64,000 nucleotides of DNA from Akebia trifoliata (GCA_017979445.1 CM030715.1:12082187-12146186); one strand, 5' to 3'. Counted from the stretch's first letter, positions 32,071 to 43,275 are shown. The notes: generated from the letters alone by a model not told the origin. Numbers and translations are program-made.

Positions 32071-33277
32071 TGTAGACACCCCATTTTTGCATTTGCCTAA
32101 TTAATCAAATCGTCAACCCGATCGCAACAGTTCCCAATAATGGATGATTATTCCACTTTATTTTATTTCCAGATATGTTTCATAAATACGGATGAGGTAT
32201 CTCGAACTGATAAAACTGTAGAAAGCATGTTACGCTAGGAAAATATAACCCCAGAAGCTTAGAAATCATCATTTTTCAGATAAAAAGAAGCTTCACTATA
32301 AAAATCACTAAAAAATGATCAAATTACCAAAATACCCTTAACATCAAAACAATCTTAGAACCTACGTTACGCTTAGAAAAATCCTTTCGAACACATAAAA
32401 TAACAAATCGAAATCAAATAAATCATTTCGCCAATTTTAACAGAGTTTGACAAAATTACGAAAATGCCTTTCATAAAGTTCATGACCATTTCACACAAAA
32501 ACATTTATAAATGATAAAAACCAACATTCCCATTGGATTCCTTATGAAAAATCGTTTCTAAAACATCTTGGAACATTGAAAATCGACTTGAAATAGGGGT
32601 CCACACACCCTATTTTCTAATTAAACACTAATTCTATCTAAATCAACCCTTAAAAATATCTATAAATAGGGGTCCACACACCCTATTTTCGTATAAAATC
32701 ATAAACCCTAAGAGAAGTAGGTCAAAAAGCCTCCCTAACCTCCCTAACCTCCCATAAACCTCAATTTTGAAGCCCCAACTCCTTACCTAACATCCATACC
32801 TCAATTTTAGCTTGGAAAACACTTAAAAGCCCTTCAAAAACACTCCAAAATCCATAACAAATTCAAAGAATCCAGATCCAAGAAAGAGATACCTTACCTT
32901 GGAGATCAGAAATTAGATTCGGAAACAAAACAAAGCAAGGAGTACGGTACAAGGAGCAGTTTTTGTCAGATCTGAGGGAATAAGATCTTTGCGTATCGAA
33001 GATAAAATTTATGTTATTTTTCCTTATCTAGGTTTTATTGTTAGCAATGTAGTCTTATTTGGGATAAGTAGAGACCGGCATTGGCCGGGCGGGGTTGGTG
33101 CCTAACACCTTCCAACCCCATAACGTGATCCCCGGACCCGTATTTTTCTTTCATAGATTAGTTTATTTGTCTTTTAGAGTCAAAGTTAGGTTCCTAGACC
33201 GTAATAACTAGGTGGCGACTCCCAAACCTCAAAGGTCAAAAGCGGATCCGCGCACCCCGCGAATCGATGCGCTTTCA
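32071..33277 (+). repeat. 3' LTR of element B (1207 bp, deleted)
   Basis: Starts TGTAGACACCCC and ends GCGCTTTCA. Relative to the 5' LTR it lacks about 430 bp (corresponding to 21542-21968), replaced by about 24 bases that copy the TAGGGGTCCACACACCC segment found some 70 bp further on. The TATA motif is at 32660-32670. A CTCCCTAACCTCCCTAACC duplication near 32730 is private to this copy. Confidence 0.9.
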
Positions 33278-33282
33278 AGAGC

Positions 33283-34028
33283 TGGCATCAACACGGAGTC
33301 GGTAAAACATTGTTGAAAAAGTAATTTCATCAGCATGGAGCTGGCACCGACACGGAGTCGAAATTTTTTTTTGAAAAAGTAATTTCATCAGCATGGAGCT
33401 GACATCGACACAGAGTCGGGAAAATATTTTGAAAGTGGAAAAATCTCAGCACGGAGCTGGCATCAACACGGAGTCGGCAAAGCATTTTGAAAAGTAATTT
33501 CATCAATATGGAGCTGGCATCGACATAGAGTCGGGAAAACGTTTTGAAAAGGTAATTTCATCAGCACAGAGTTGGCATCGACACGGAGTTGGAAAAGACA
33601 TTTTGAAAAAGGTAGTTTCATCAGCACGGGGCTAGCATCGACATGGAGTCGGAAAAACATTTTGAAAAGGTAATTTCATCAGCACGGAGCTGGCATCGAC
33701 ACGGAGTCGAGAAAACGTTTTGAAAAGGTAATTTCATCAGCACGGAGCTGGCATTGACACGGAGTCGAAAAAGACATTTTGAAAAAGGTAGTTTCATCAG
33801 CACGAGGCTGGTATCGACACGGAGTCGGGAAAATATTTTGAAAAGATAATTTTATCAGCACGGAGCTGGCATCGACATGGAGTCTGGAAAATATTTTGAA
33901 AAGGTAATTTCATCAGCACGGAGCTGGCATCGACACGGAGTCGGGAAAATATTTTGAAAAATGTAGTTTCATCAGCACGGGGCTGGCATCGACACGGAGT
34001 CGAAAAAAATATTTTGAAAAGTAATTTC
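33283..34028. repeat. 57-58-bp leader satellite of element A, right part
   Basis: Continuation of the array at 20558-21007 with the same CACGGAGCTGGCATCGACACG core, about 13 units. Minus-strand frames through it read as repeated LRVDASSVLMKLPFQ-type peptides and are not treated as genes. Confidence 0.85.
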
Positions 34029-34330
34029 TGAGATAAATCGAGTTGGAACAACCCATATTTTTGGTAGCCTCCAATTCAGTTCTATGAAATCATCGCCGGC
34101 CAGGTAGATCTCCAAGGAAGAGGTGGCGCACAATGGCATTCTTAAGTCACCTTATTCCTTGAATAGAGGTAGTCCATCCCCCTCGTATCAACAGGGTAAG
34201 ATCTTTCTAGGCACCGACTTTGATCAATGACTGCAATTGGTGCCTTTTAAAATCTTTTTTTTTTTAGAAAGTTGAATGCATTCGCGTTGATTGATCTATT
34301 GTTATCTTTGTTAGATCATGAAATTGGTTC
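34029..34330 (-). other. Leader fragment of element A homologous to element B leader
   Basis: On the minus strand it matches 25900-26060. Shared landmarks are GTGCCTA near an AGATCTT block, GAGGGGGATGGACTAC-like text and GAGGTGGCGCAC. The shared leader shows that A and B belong to related families and that A's leader once continued to the right. Confidence 0.55.
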
Positions 34331-34359
34331 AAAATTGGATATGGATCCGGTTTATAGTG

Positions 34360-34995
34360 GATTTGGGTCTTAGAGCCAGTCGAAACGGATCTGGGTCGCG
34401 GACCTAGTTGAAAAGGGTTTGGATCTGGGTCGTGGACCCAGTTGGTATGGATATGGATCTGGGTCGAGGACCCAGTTTGGAATGGATCTGGGTCGTGAAC
34501 CTAGTTTGAGAATGGATCTGGGTCATGGACCCAGTTGGATTAGATCTGGGTCGTGGACCTAGTTGGATCGGATCTGGGTTGTAACCCAGTTGGAAATGGA
34601 TCTGGGTCGTTGACCTAGTTGGATTGGATCCGGGTCGTAAACCCGAATGAAAATGGATCTGGGTCGTGGACCTAGTAGGATTAGATCTGGGTCGTAACCC
34701 ATTTGGAAATGGATCTGGGTCATAAACCCAGTCGGAAATGGATCTGGGTCGTGGACCCGGTGGAAATCGACCTGGCTCGTAAACCTAGTCGGAAATAGGT
34801 CTAGGTCATGGACCTGGTGGAAACGGATCTGGGTCGTGGACCCAGTTAGAAATGGAGCTGGGTCGTGGACCCGATGAAAACGGATCTGGGTCGTGGACCC
34901 AGTTGGAAATGGATCTAGGTCGTGGACCCAGTTGAAATGGTACGGGTCATAGGCCCAATTTGGATGGGTGTGGGTCGTAGACCCGGTTTAAATGG
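34360..34995. repeat. About 30-bp tandem repeat, GGATCTGGGTCGTGGACCCAGTT type
   Basis: Roughly 20 diverged units of GGATCTGGGTCGTGGACC(C/T)AGTTGG(A)A. GGGTC..GACCC inside each unit is a short inverted repeat, so each unit could fold. No frame is conserved. Position suggests it belongs to the leader of element A, but no second copy confirms that. Confidence 0.85.
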
Positions 34996-35287
34996 ATGAG
35001 AGTGGGGACCCGGTTCACGAAATTGTTTTTGGTTTGGGAAAATCCATAAATTCTTCTCCTTTTCTTTTTTTCGTTCTATCTCTTTTTTTTTTTTTTTAAT
35101 TGGTTGTACTTTGTTGAAAACATTGATTAACAAAAATCCATTTCACATAGTTTTTTTTTTTTTTCAAAATTTTGGATTTTCCAAAAAGGATGCTTTCAAT
35201 ATTTGGCAAATGGTGAGTGGGTTCCTTAAAAATGGACTATCGAGTTCATTTTATGGGCTTCGAGTTCATTCTGGTCCGTATTAATAG
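34996..35287. other. T-rich non-coding stretch
   Basis: Long T runs at 35066-35096 and 35150-35163. No gene or LTR feature was seen. Confidence 0.4.
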
Positions 35288-35445
35288 CACGGATGTAATC
35301 CCCATTTTGTTATCCGTGTTTTGGGCACGGATGAGGCATTCACTATCTCAACCGTGCCTAAAACACGGATGAAGCGCTCATTGTTTCAACCGTGTTCCCA
35401 ACACGGATGATGCACATTTTGGTCTATCCGTGTCATGGATATAGA
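35288..35445. repeat. 38-bp tandem repeat containing CACGGATG
   Basis: CACGGATG at 35288, 35326, 35364 and 35402, spacing exactly 38 bp. Between them ATCCGTG or ACCGTG occurs, so the array is also rich in short inverted repeats. Four copies. Confidence 0.8.
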
Positions 35446-35569
35446 CCAGAATGAAATACAATTTCTGAAAATTCACAGAACTATTTCTTTGCCCATGTTT
35501 TTCATGTCTCCCCTGTTTTTAAGTTTTTGGCTCACTGTTTTTCTCTTTTTTTTTCTTTTTTTTTTGAAT
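35446..35569. other. Junction zone between elements A and C
   Basis: T-rich; no LTR, PBS or target-site duplication. Recognisable element C sequence (GAGAAATAATCACC onward, matching element A near 16780 in inverted orientation) begins by about 35578. Confidence 0.4.
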
Positions 35570-36487
35570 GATGCCATGTGGAGAAATAATCACCCTTTCC
35601 CACTGGCATTGATTAGGCATTAGTCATCATCCCACCAAACTTGAGAGGAATTATGCCTAACTCTGACAACAATCAATCGGAGATAATGGTCATCTTCGAA
35701 CCATCGAACAAATCATAAAATAAATCACTTTCACATCTCATCCGCCCCCTCAGAGAAGAGGAAGTTCTGAATAATTGGGAGGAATTCCCATTAACCCTTG
35801 AGGCTGTTGAGGCCTCCAAAAAAAATGCCGTTAAACAAATCTAGTTTGCCCGAGGATCATAACTAGTCCTCGTCCTCAGGTAAAAACTGTTTGGAGGGCT
35901 TTTTATCTTTACTAATGAATTTGCATAATTGTTCTTCTTATTTCAGATATCCAGAAAATCACAAAAAATCAAATATTACTCAAAAAACAAAAAAATTAAA
36001 AATTTCTCAAAAGATTAAAAAATAAAAAATCTTTCAAAATTACAAAAAAATAGATATTTTTCAACAATCAAATAAAGAGTTTTTTAGGGATCTGTCTCAA
36101 TCAAATGAGTATCTAAATAGAACAGAGTTTGAAAGGGATGAGTATGATTTCGTTCTTGAACTCGACTTTGACCTCATGGGGATCGAAGAAGAAACTGAGG
36201 ACAAAATGGAATACCTACCCAAAGAAATCAAACACTTGGTAAAACGTCACGAGAAAGGTGTTTAGCCAAACATCGAGGATACAGATTCAATCAATCTTAG
36301 TACCGAAGAAGACCCACGAATTGTTAAGATCGGATCCTTATTAACGTCGAGACAGAAAGAAGAAATGGTCGAACTCTTATGAAAGTATCAAGACGTCTTC
36401 GCATGGTCGTACAAGGATATGCCGGGTTTAGATACAGATCTTGTTGTACACAAGCTACCACTTGCCTCGGGAAGCAAACCGATCAAG
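35570..36487 (+). pseudogene. Polyprotein linker of element C
   Basis: Matches the linker of A in order: CGCCCCCTCAGAGAAGAGG-type DNA (LIRPLREEEVLNNW), the A-rich Lys/Ser tract (35960-36070), an acidic segment near 36180, and KYQDVFAWSYKDMPGLDTD near 36383. In-frame stops include TAG at 36263-36265 (CAG in A), TGA at 36380-36382 and TAG at 36488. Not functional. Confidence 0.6.
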
Positions 36488-37369
36488 TAGAAACTGAGAA
36501 GCCTAAAATCAAAATGAACCCTCAAGGTCAAAGATGAGGTCATGAAGCAGTTCGAAGCAGGATTCCTCGTAGTTTCTACATACCCTGAGTGGTTGGCTAA
36601 CGTCGTCCTAGTACCCAAGAAAGATGGGAAGGTACGTATGTGTGTTGACTACCTAAACTTGAACAAAGCCAGTCCTAAGGATGATTTCCCACTACCACAC
36701 ATCGACACTCTGGTCGATAGTACAGCAGGGCATGGCATGTTCTCGTTCATGGATGGCTTCTCAAGCTATAATCAAATAAAAATGGCAGAAGAAGACCAGA
36801 TAAAGACTGCATTCATCATACCATGGGATACTTTCCATTACAAAATCATGTCATTCGGGATGAAGAACGCAGCGACGACTTACCAACAGGCAATGACCGC
36901 GTTATTCCACGATATGACCCACAAGGAAATGAAGGTCTATGTAGACGACAAGATCGCAAAATTTGGTATACAAGAAGACCATCTGGTAAATCTCAAGAAG
37001 TTGTTCGACAAGCTCAGAAAGTATAGTTTAAGGCTTAACCCGGCAAAGTGTGTATTCGGGACAACATCGGGCAAGCTAATAAGGTTCATTGTCAGCAGAA
37101 GAGGTATCGAGATAGACCCGGCAGAAACCAAGTATATCCTCGAGATGAAAGTACCCGTTTCAGAGAGAGACGTTTGGACATTTCTAGGGAGAATACATAT
37201 ATTAGTCGGTTTATTGCTCAACTCATGCCTATCTATGAGCCAGTCTTCAAGCTACTGAGGAAGGACACATCAAAGAAGTAGAACCAAGGCTGTCAGGAAG
37301 CATTCGACAAGATCAAACAATACCTGTTCAATCCAGCAGTCTTGGTCCCTCCTACTCTAGGGCGACATC
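36488..37369 (+). pseudogene. Reverse transcriptase of element C
   Basis: Open from MKQFEAGFLVVSTYPEWLAN (36542). Visible motifs: VLVPKKDGKVRMCVDYLNLN, LPHIDTLVDSTAGHGMFSFM, SFGMKNAATTYQ, VYVDDKIAKFG (catalytic Asp pair kept, following Met/Ile changed to Lys-Ile) and FIVSRRGIEIDPAETKYI. The frame is lost near 37198 in the GRIHI region and recovers in another frame (YISRFIAQLMPIYEPVFKLL). The leading TAG at 36488-36490 is at the same codon as in element A. Ends where the SIRE block inserted. Confidence 0.8.
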
Positions 37370-39230
37370 TGAAATTACGGGCTTTGTACCGTGTCTAAAC
37401 CTAGAGGGGGGGTGAATAGGTTAATTAAAATTTAAGTCTACAAAACACCCCACGAAGTTTCAACTTTCTCGATTATACTAAAATGCATACAACTTAGAGA
37501 TGTACAAGAATAATATCTTATGAGCTAAAGCCTACATCATACATCATACATCACAAGATAAGTATTTTATCAAGCATTTGATGAGCAAGTAGTTGCATTC
37601 ATATAAATTAACGCTTAGAGCATAATCGTAAAGGAAACACACGATTTATAGTGGTTCGGCAACTTGCCTACATCCACTACCAAGTACCCTACTCTTGGGT
37701 CTTGGGTTCCACTATCAAAATGGAGGTTTATGGTTCACCCCGAAACCTTACACATAATTTTTTAAGCCTAGGACAAATTCTAAACCTTAAGATCGAGAAA
37801 ATGACTTTCTCTCGAAATGGGATTTTTCTATCGGTAGAATCTCCAAACCGATTTGTTCAAATGAGGTACCACCTCATCCAAACACTAAGTTTTGTTCTTT
37901 GGAAAACTTAGAACCTTGTTCTCTTGAGTAGAGTCATCAACTCTTCTCAAGAGCTTGGTTTTAGGATGAAACCAAGAAACTCCTTTTTGGTTGTAGAAAA
38001 ATAGAAATCTAACAACAACAAATCATACTCACAAGGACTCGACTCAATGGATCGATCTACCACGATGTAGCGTTGAGTTCTTTCATGTCCTTGAGAGTGA
38101 TATCTTCATCTTGTTGTACTCCTTGCTTCAAAGAGATGCTTCAAGCTTCCTTTTGGGTTCACCAATGTGTGCACAAGCAAGGGTGTGGTTAGATGAAGAG
38201 GTTCACCATTGAATAAACTTAGATTAAGGTTGTTCAACTAAGTATGTAGCCTATTCAAGCTTAGAGAGAGCAAGGGGATGTAGATATGAAGTGTGAGCTT
38301 TCTCTAGGGCTAGAACCATAAGAGAAATGAGCCAAAAATGCCTTTTTAAAGTCATTTTCGAAGTTCCAACGGCTCTTTCGGTGGAACCGTGCTCCAAGAG
38401 TGTTCTACCGTGCTCAAATGGTAGTTGCTGCCGGTGCTACCGTGCCTAATGAACAGTGCTACCGTAAAAATTACAGAAATGCCATTGGAGGAGTATTTTT
38501 GCCATAACTTCCAAACGGTAAGTCCGTTTTGCATGCCGTTCGGGGAGTAGATAGATATTACTATATAAAACATCCCCAAACTGAAACAAAGGGTTAGATC
38601 TAAGAATAATGAGTGAAATGACCAAAATACCCTTTTTACCTTTTTGGATCAAATTGGGCTTTCGGGAAGGCCGGTTCAGAAACGGTTCGAAGGTGTACTA
38701 GATATTATCTATATAATACTACCTTAAAAACACCAAGGTCAGAAAATGAGATTAGGATGATTAAATCGTTAATGTCCCTTCTGTAGCCATTTTCGATTCT
38801 CGAAAAAGCCTTTTTACCTTTTTGGGTCAAATCGAGCTATCGGGAAGGTTGGTGCTGAAACGGTTCAAAGGTGTGCTAGGTATTACCTATATAATGACAC
38901 ATATAAAGCACCAAGGATAGAAAATGGGTTTAGGGTGGTCAAAACTTTAATGTCCCCTCTATGGCCATTTGGTTCCCGAAAAGTCCGATGATAGAATAGG
39001 TCGAAGAACGAGTTTCCCTAATAATTATGGGTCGACCTATCATTCATCTAAATGTTGGAAAATGGTCTTGGGTGGTCTCATTACCTTTTGGGCTTCTTGT
39101 ACACACAATGGAGGTTTTTGTCGAGCCACGTACGATTGAGAAGCTTTACCGGAGTCTTCATTAGTCTTCAATGGTAGATCGATCCGACACTCAACATATG
39201 TCTTGTAATTGACAAAATATGGAATTAACA
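37370..39230 (-). repeat. SIRE-block LTR1 (left, 1861 bp)
   Basis: The minus strand begins TGTTAATTCCATATTTTGTC at 39230 and ends CCCGTAATTTCA at 37370. Compared with LTR2 and LTR3 it has a 10-bp ATCATACATC-type duplication near 37545 and about 13 private substitutions. Contains ACCGTGCTC / GGTGCTACCGTG clusters (38380-38470) of the GC-rich kind seen in Sirevirus LTRs. Confidence 0.9.
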
Positions 39231-39243
39231 ATCTCCCCCTTTG
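39231..39243 (-). other. Polypurine tract of SIRE internal 1
   Basis: The minus strand reads CAAAGGGGGAGAT directly before TGTTAATTCC. Further purine-rich copies lie close by (near 39380 and 39442), consistent with the multiple PPTs of Sireviruses. Internal 2 has the same arrangement from 47715. Confidence 0.8.
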
Positions 39244-40429
39244 TCAATTACGAGACAAAACCTTAAAGTAGACCAAAAAGACTGGAAAACATTCCCAAAC
39301 TGACCAACATGACTTACACCCGATTAGAATCTTACAAAAGTGTTTAAAAATAAAAAACTAAGATTCTAATTGCTTCGCTCCCCCTGAATGTTTTACTTGT
39401 AAAAGTCAATTGAGACAGTACACACGGGTGGAAATAATATTCTCCCCCTTTTTGTCAGTATTTGACAAATGGCGTAATCAACCCAATGCCGATACAAAAT
39501 ATATACCAATAAGCACAGGGGAAAAAATATACATGCACGCAATTAATATGACTATCAGAGCTAGATGCATGGCGGAAGCACATATAAACATGCCAAAGAT
39601 AGTATGACTATGAAGCATGGGCATGACATGATAAATGACACAAAAAAACATATATAACTAGATAGAGCCGTGTCAAAACATGCATATGTGTGTGCACAAA
39701 AATAAATGATATGCAAATAATCAAACCATTGCACACAAAACAGTTGTAAAATATTTTACTATAAAGGAAATGATGAAGAAAGAAATGATGAAAATGGATA
39801 GAAAGAGAGAGAGAGAAATGATACCTAGAGAGAGTAGCTAAGGAGGAGGAGTGGAGAGCAAGGTGAGCAAGAAAAAATGAAGAAAAAACAGCAAAAGAGG
39901 CATTTTATAAAGTGCTGTTGGTGCCACCGTCACTGTAGCACGGTGCCGCCGTGAATGGGCACGGTGCTGCCAAATGCTCAAAATTTTTTTTGTAATTTTT
40001 TTGAATTCCCCAAGGTCTTTACTTAAAGAAAAACGTACTATACGTCCCGCAACTCTCGTTCGTTAAGGCTAGAGAATTGTTACAAAAGTGTGTCGCGACG
40101 AGATTCGGTCAAAAATTTGAAAGATAAAGAATTTGCAAGCGAATTTTCGATGAAAATGACAAAGGTGCAAGAACCAACTTATGATGGGTCTAGGAACCCA
40201 AATATACCAATTTTCATAATTTTGTGAAGGTTCAAGCGACGGTACCTTTGTCTGAACGACACTACCAAAAAGCATGTGGCGACAAGGAGAGGTCAAAAAC
40301 CTCGGATGTAACTAGGAAGCCTCAAAAATGAGTCATAGGACTCAAAAGTGCCCATAGTGGGCGAAAATCCGAAAATTGGAATTTCCGGGAGTGCTATCAA
40401 GCACTCTGCCAAAATCTCGAATCGGGGGC
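39244..40429 (-). other. Non-coding region between pol and 3' LTR, SIRE internal 1
   Basis: 1.2 kb without conserved frames; no envelope-like gene. Has GCACGGTGCCGCCGTG-type palindromic text near 39935-39970. Compared with internal 2 it lacks 13 bases (GAGGTGAAAAAAC) near 39972. Confidence 0.6.
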
Positions 40430-42138
40430 TCACAGGGAGCACACCCCAATGGAATTTCGAAGGTGCTCAAACCGCATCGAATCCAAAGGTTTTGTGAGAA
40501 TATCAGCAAGTTGACGCTCGGTTGGAACATATTCGAGAGATATAACATGATCTTCAACAAGTTCACGTATGAAGTGATGGCGAATGTCGATATGTTTAGT
40601 CCGAGAGTGTTGGACAGGGTTCAGAGAAATATTGATGGCACTAGTGTTGTCGCAAAACAAGCTCATCATATGTTGAGGTAACCCATAGTCCGAAAGCATT
40701 TGCTTCATCCACAGAAGTTGTGCACAACAACTTCCGGCTGCAATGTATTTAGCCTCAGCGGTGGATAGAGAAATGGAATTCTGTTTCTTGCTTTGCCAAG
40801 CAACGAGACAGTTACCAACATAAAAACAACCACCACTAGTAGATTTTCGATCATCAACATTTCCGGCCCAATCGGCGTCAGAGTACCCAGCTATAATAGA
40901 GGATGAATCAAAAGGGTACCAGAGACCATACTCGGAGGTGCCAGCTATATAGCGAATGATTCGTTTGACAGCCGTGAGATGTGATTCCTTAGGATCAGCT
41001 TGATAACGGGCACAGGCTCCAACAGAATAGGAAATGTCTGGTCGACTGGATGTTAAGTAGAGGAGACTGCCAATCATACTCCTGTAGAGGTGCTGATCCA
41101 CACTTTTACCAAATAGATCTTTAGAAAGTTTAAGTGTGGTGCTCATAGGAGTGTGGTGAATTCGTCCAGACTGAAGACCAAAGCGATCTACCAATTCTCG
41201 TGCATACTTAGTCTGGGAGACAAACATACCATCCTTGAGCTGTTTAACCTGCAACCCCAAGAAGAAATTGAGCTCACCCACCATACTCATTTCAAATTCA
41301 GATTGCATCAAGTGGGCAAACTTGTGAGCCATCTCTTCATTTGTAGATCCGAACACGATGTCGTCCACATAGATCTGGGCAATAAGGGTGTGACCCTTGA
41401 CCTTTTGAACAAATAGTGTTTGATCAACACTACCCCTAGTATAGTTATGATTGATCAAGAATTGAGTCAACCGTTCATACCAAGCTCGAGGGGCTTGTTT
41501 AAGGCCGTAGAGTGCCTTCTTTAGTCTGAAAACTTTGTGAGGATGCTTAGGGTCAATAAAACCCTTGGGTTGTTCAACATATACTTCCTCATCTAAAATA
41601 CCGTTCAGAAACGCACTCTTGACATCCATCTGAAACAGTTTAAATTTCATGGAGCACGCTATGGACATCAAAATCCGAATCGACTCTAGTCTAGCAACAG
41701 GGGCAAATGTTTCATCAAAATCAACACCCTCAATCTGAGAATATCCCTGAGCTACTAGACGAGCTTTGTTTCGGACAACATTGCCAAGGTCATCAGACTT
41801 ATTCTTGTATATCCATTTGGTTCCAATAACATTCTTGTCAGTTGGCCTTGGTACTAAGTACCACACCTGATTTCGAGTAAACTGAAGAAGTTCTTCCTGC
41901 ATGGCATGAAGCCAATATTCATCAGTGAGGGCTTCATCAACATTTTTTGGCTCTATCTTGGATGTGAAGCAGAGATGACTGTTCAACATCTCAAGTTGTC
42001 TCCGGGTCTTAACACCTATTTTAAGATCTCCAAGGATTTGACTGGCGGGATGATCCTTGATTACAGGTAATGTTTCCGGAACCTGAGATGTTGGGGGAGG
42101 TGTGGATGGAGTTGGGAATATACCCTCATCTTCAACCT
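40430..42138 (-). pseudogene. SIRE internal 1: reverse transcriptase and RNase H
   Basis: RT motifs: [66 protein letters not shown] and catalytic [10 protein letters not shown]. RNase [34 protein letters not shown] and [17 protein letters not shown] differs from the usual EAEYIA (Glu to Lys at a conserved acidic position); internal 2 keeps TEAEYIA. The protein ends NSIGVCSL at 40430. A two-base deletion near 42137 separates this part from integrase. Otherwise open for more than 519 codons. Confidence 0.85.
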
Positions 42139-43275
42139 TGGATCAGAAGGACCATTGTCTTTGATGGGTTGATCATCGATTACCACATTTATGGATTCTT
42201 GGATGGATGAGGTCCTCTGATTAAAGACTCGAAAAGCACGACTATTTGAAGAATATCCCAGAAATATTGCTTGGTCGCTCTTTGAATCAAACTTTCCCAA
42301 GTGTTCGCGGTCTTTTAAGATATAACATTTACTACCAAAGACTCTGAAGTGTTTGACACTAGGAGTTTTGCCGTTCCACAGTTCATAAGCTGTTTTATTT
42401 AAGCCTGCTCGAAGATACACTCGATTAATAATATGACAGGCAGTACTTACAGCTTCAGCCCACAGACTTTTGGGAAGATTTTTACTATGCAACATGACTG
42501 TGGCCATTTCCTGAAGAACGCGATTTTTCCTCTCAGCAACTCCATTTTGCTGAGGAGTCTTAGGAGCTGAGAATTCATGTCGGATTCCATTTTCATCACA
42601 GAATTGTGTAAACCGACTATCCTCAAACTCTCCACCATGATCACTTCTAATTCTACCTACGACAGATTCTTTTTCTGTTTGGATACGCTTAATAATCTTT
42701 TTGAATTCATCAAAAGTATCAGATTTTTCTCTTAAGAAAGCAACCCAAGTGAATCTCGAGTAATCATCAACAATCACCAAGAAATGTCTCTTACCACCTA
42801 GACTTCGTACTTTAGTGGGGCCCACAAGGTCCATGTGTAAAAGAGTTAGGGGTTTTGAGGTTGCAAGAGTTGTTGTCTTTTTGTGAGTACTTCGAATTTG
42901 TTTACCAATTTGACACTCCCCACAGACATCTCTTGCTTGTTTACCCAACTTGGGTAATCCTCTAACTAAACCTTTTGAGGCAAGTTGAAACAAGTTCTTG
43001 TAGTGAACATGACCGAGTCGTTGATGCCATAACTGGACTTCATCAACTTGAGCCATGTTGCTCACACAGGAGACAATGTTTTCTCTTGTGTTTTCGATAA
43101 CATAACAGTTATCAGAAGTGCGAAGGCCTCTCATAATAATTTTACCGTTAGGGGTAGAGATCTCGCAGACTTCACGATTGAAACTCACCCGGTGGTCTTT
43201 GTCACATATTTGGGATATGCTAAGAAGATTATGTTTCAAACCATCAACGCACAACACATTTTCCACCGTGGGCAA
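42139..43275 (-). pseudogene. SIRE internal 1: integrase
   Basis: Starts in frame at the [19 protein letters not shown] segment. HHCC finger: [13 protein letters not shown] ... [13 protein letters not shown] in [10 protein letters not shown] in [11 protein letters not shown] in [10 protein letters not shown]. The C-terminal part has [19 protein letters not shown] and [15 protein letters not shown]. Enzyme residues are intact. It is cut off from protease upstream by a frame change shared with internal 2 (near 43272), and from RT downstream by a private frameshift. Confidence 0.85.

Larger units (their letters stand above)
21008..33277 (+). mobile_element. Element B: Tat/Ogre-like Ty3 retrotransposon with internally deleted pol
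   Basis: Both LTRs begin TGTAGACACCCCATTTTTGC and end GCGCTTTCA. Flanks are GGAGC (21003-21007) and AGAGC (33278-33282), a 5-bp target-site duplication with one mismatch. The PBS follows the 5' LTR and the PPT precedes the 3' LTR. Gag is 26852-28319. Only the segment before RT (about 28730-28790) and the last integrase residues (29271-29405) of pol remain. The 4.2-kb leader and 2.7-kb 3' untranslated region with tandem arrays fit Ogre-like elements. It is non-autonomous. LTR divergence is considerable, so it is not recent, but it is younger than A, into which it inserted. Confidence 0.85.
2635..35560 (-). mobile_element. Element A: Tat-lineage Ty3/gypsy retrotransposon, 5' LTR missing, interrupted
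   Basis: Reading leftward the order is tandem-repeat leader, gag (to 18294), protease, G-patch-like domain, linker, RT, RNase H, integrase (stop at 8494), antisense gene, PPT and 3' LTR. Integrase after RNase H defines Ty3/gypsy. The separate RNase H of the EAEYEAC type, the long leader with tandem repeats, the DNG-type protease and the extra antisense gene next to the 3' LTR fit the Tat/Ogre group. It is interrupted by the Ale-like copia block (10530-15006), element B (21008-33277) and a MITE (5861-6089). No 5' LTR or PBS occurs before the head-to-head junction near 35560. Several frameshifts and stops make it non-autonomous. The right boundary is approximate. Confidence 0.8.

Noticed and set aside
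33463..34051. Series of minus-strand frames with repeating LRVDASSVLMKLPF-like peptides
   Set aside because: They are translations of the 57-58-bp satellite; unit length is not a multiple of three and frames change between units.
37651..37911. 86-codon frame repeated in all three SIRE LTRs, and similar short frames at 38352-38652 and 39040-39231
   Set aside because: They lie entirely within LTRs, lack domains, and vary in length between LTR copies through indels.
39231..40429. Envelope-like gene expected in some Sireviruses between pol and 3' LTR
   Set aside because: No conserved open frame or transmembrane pattern in either internal region.
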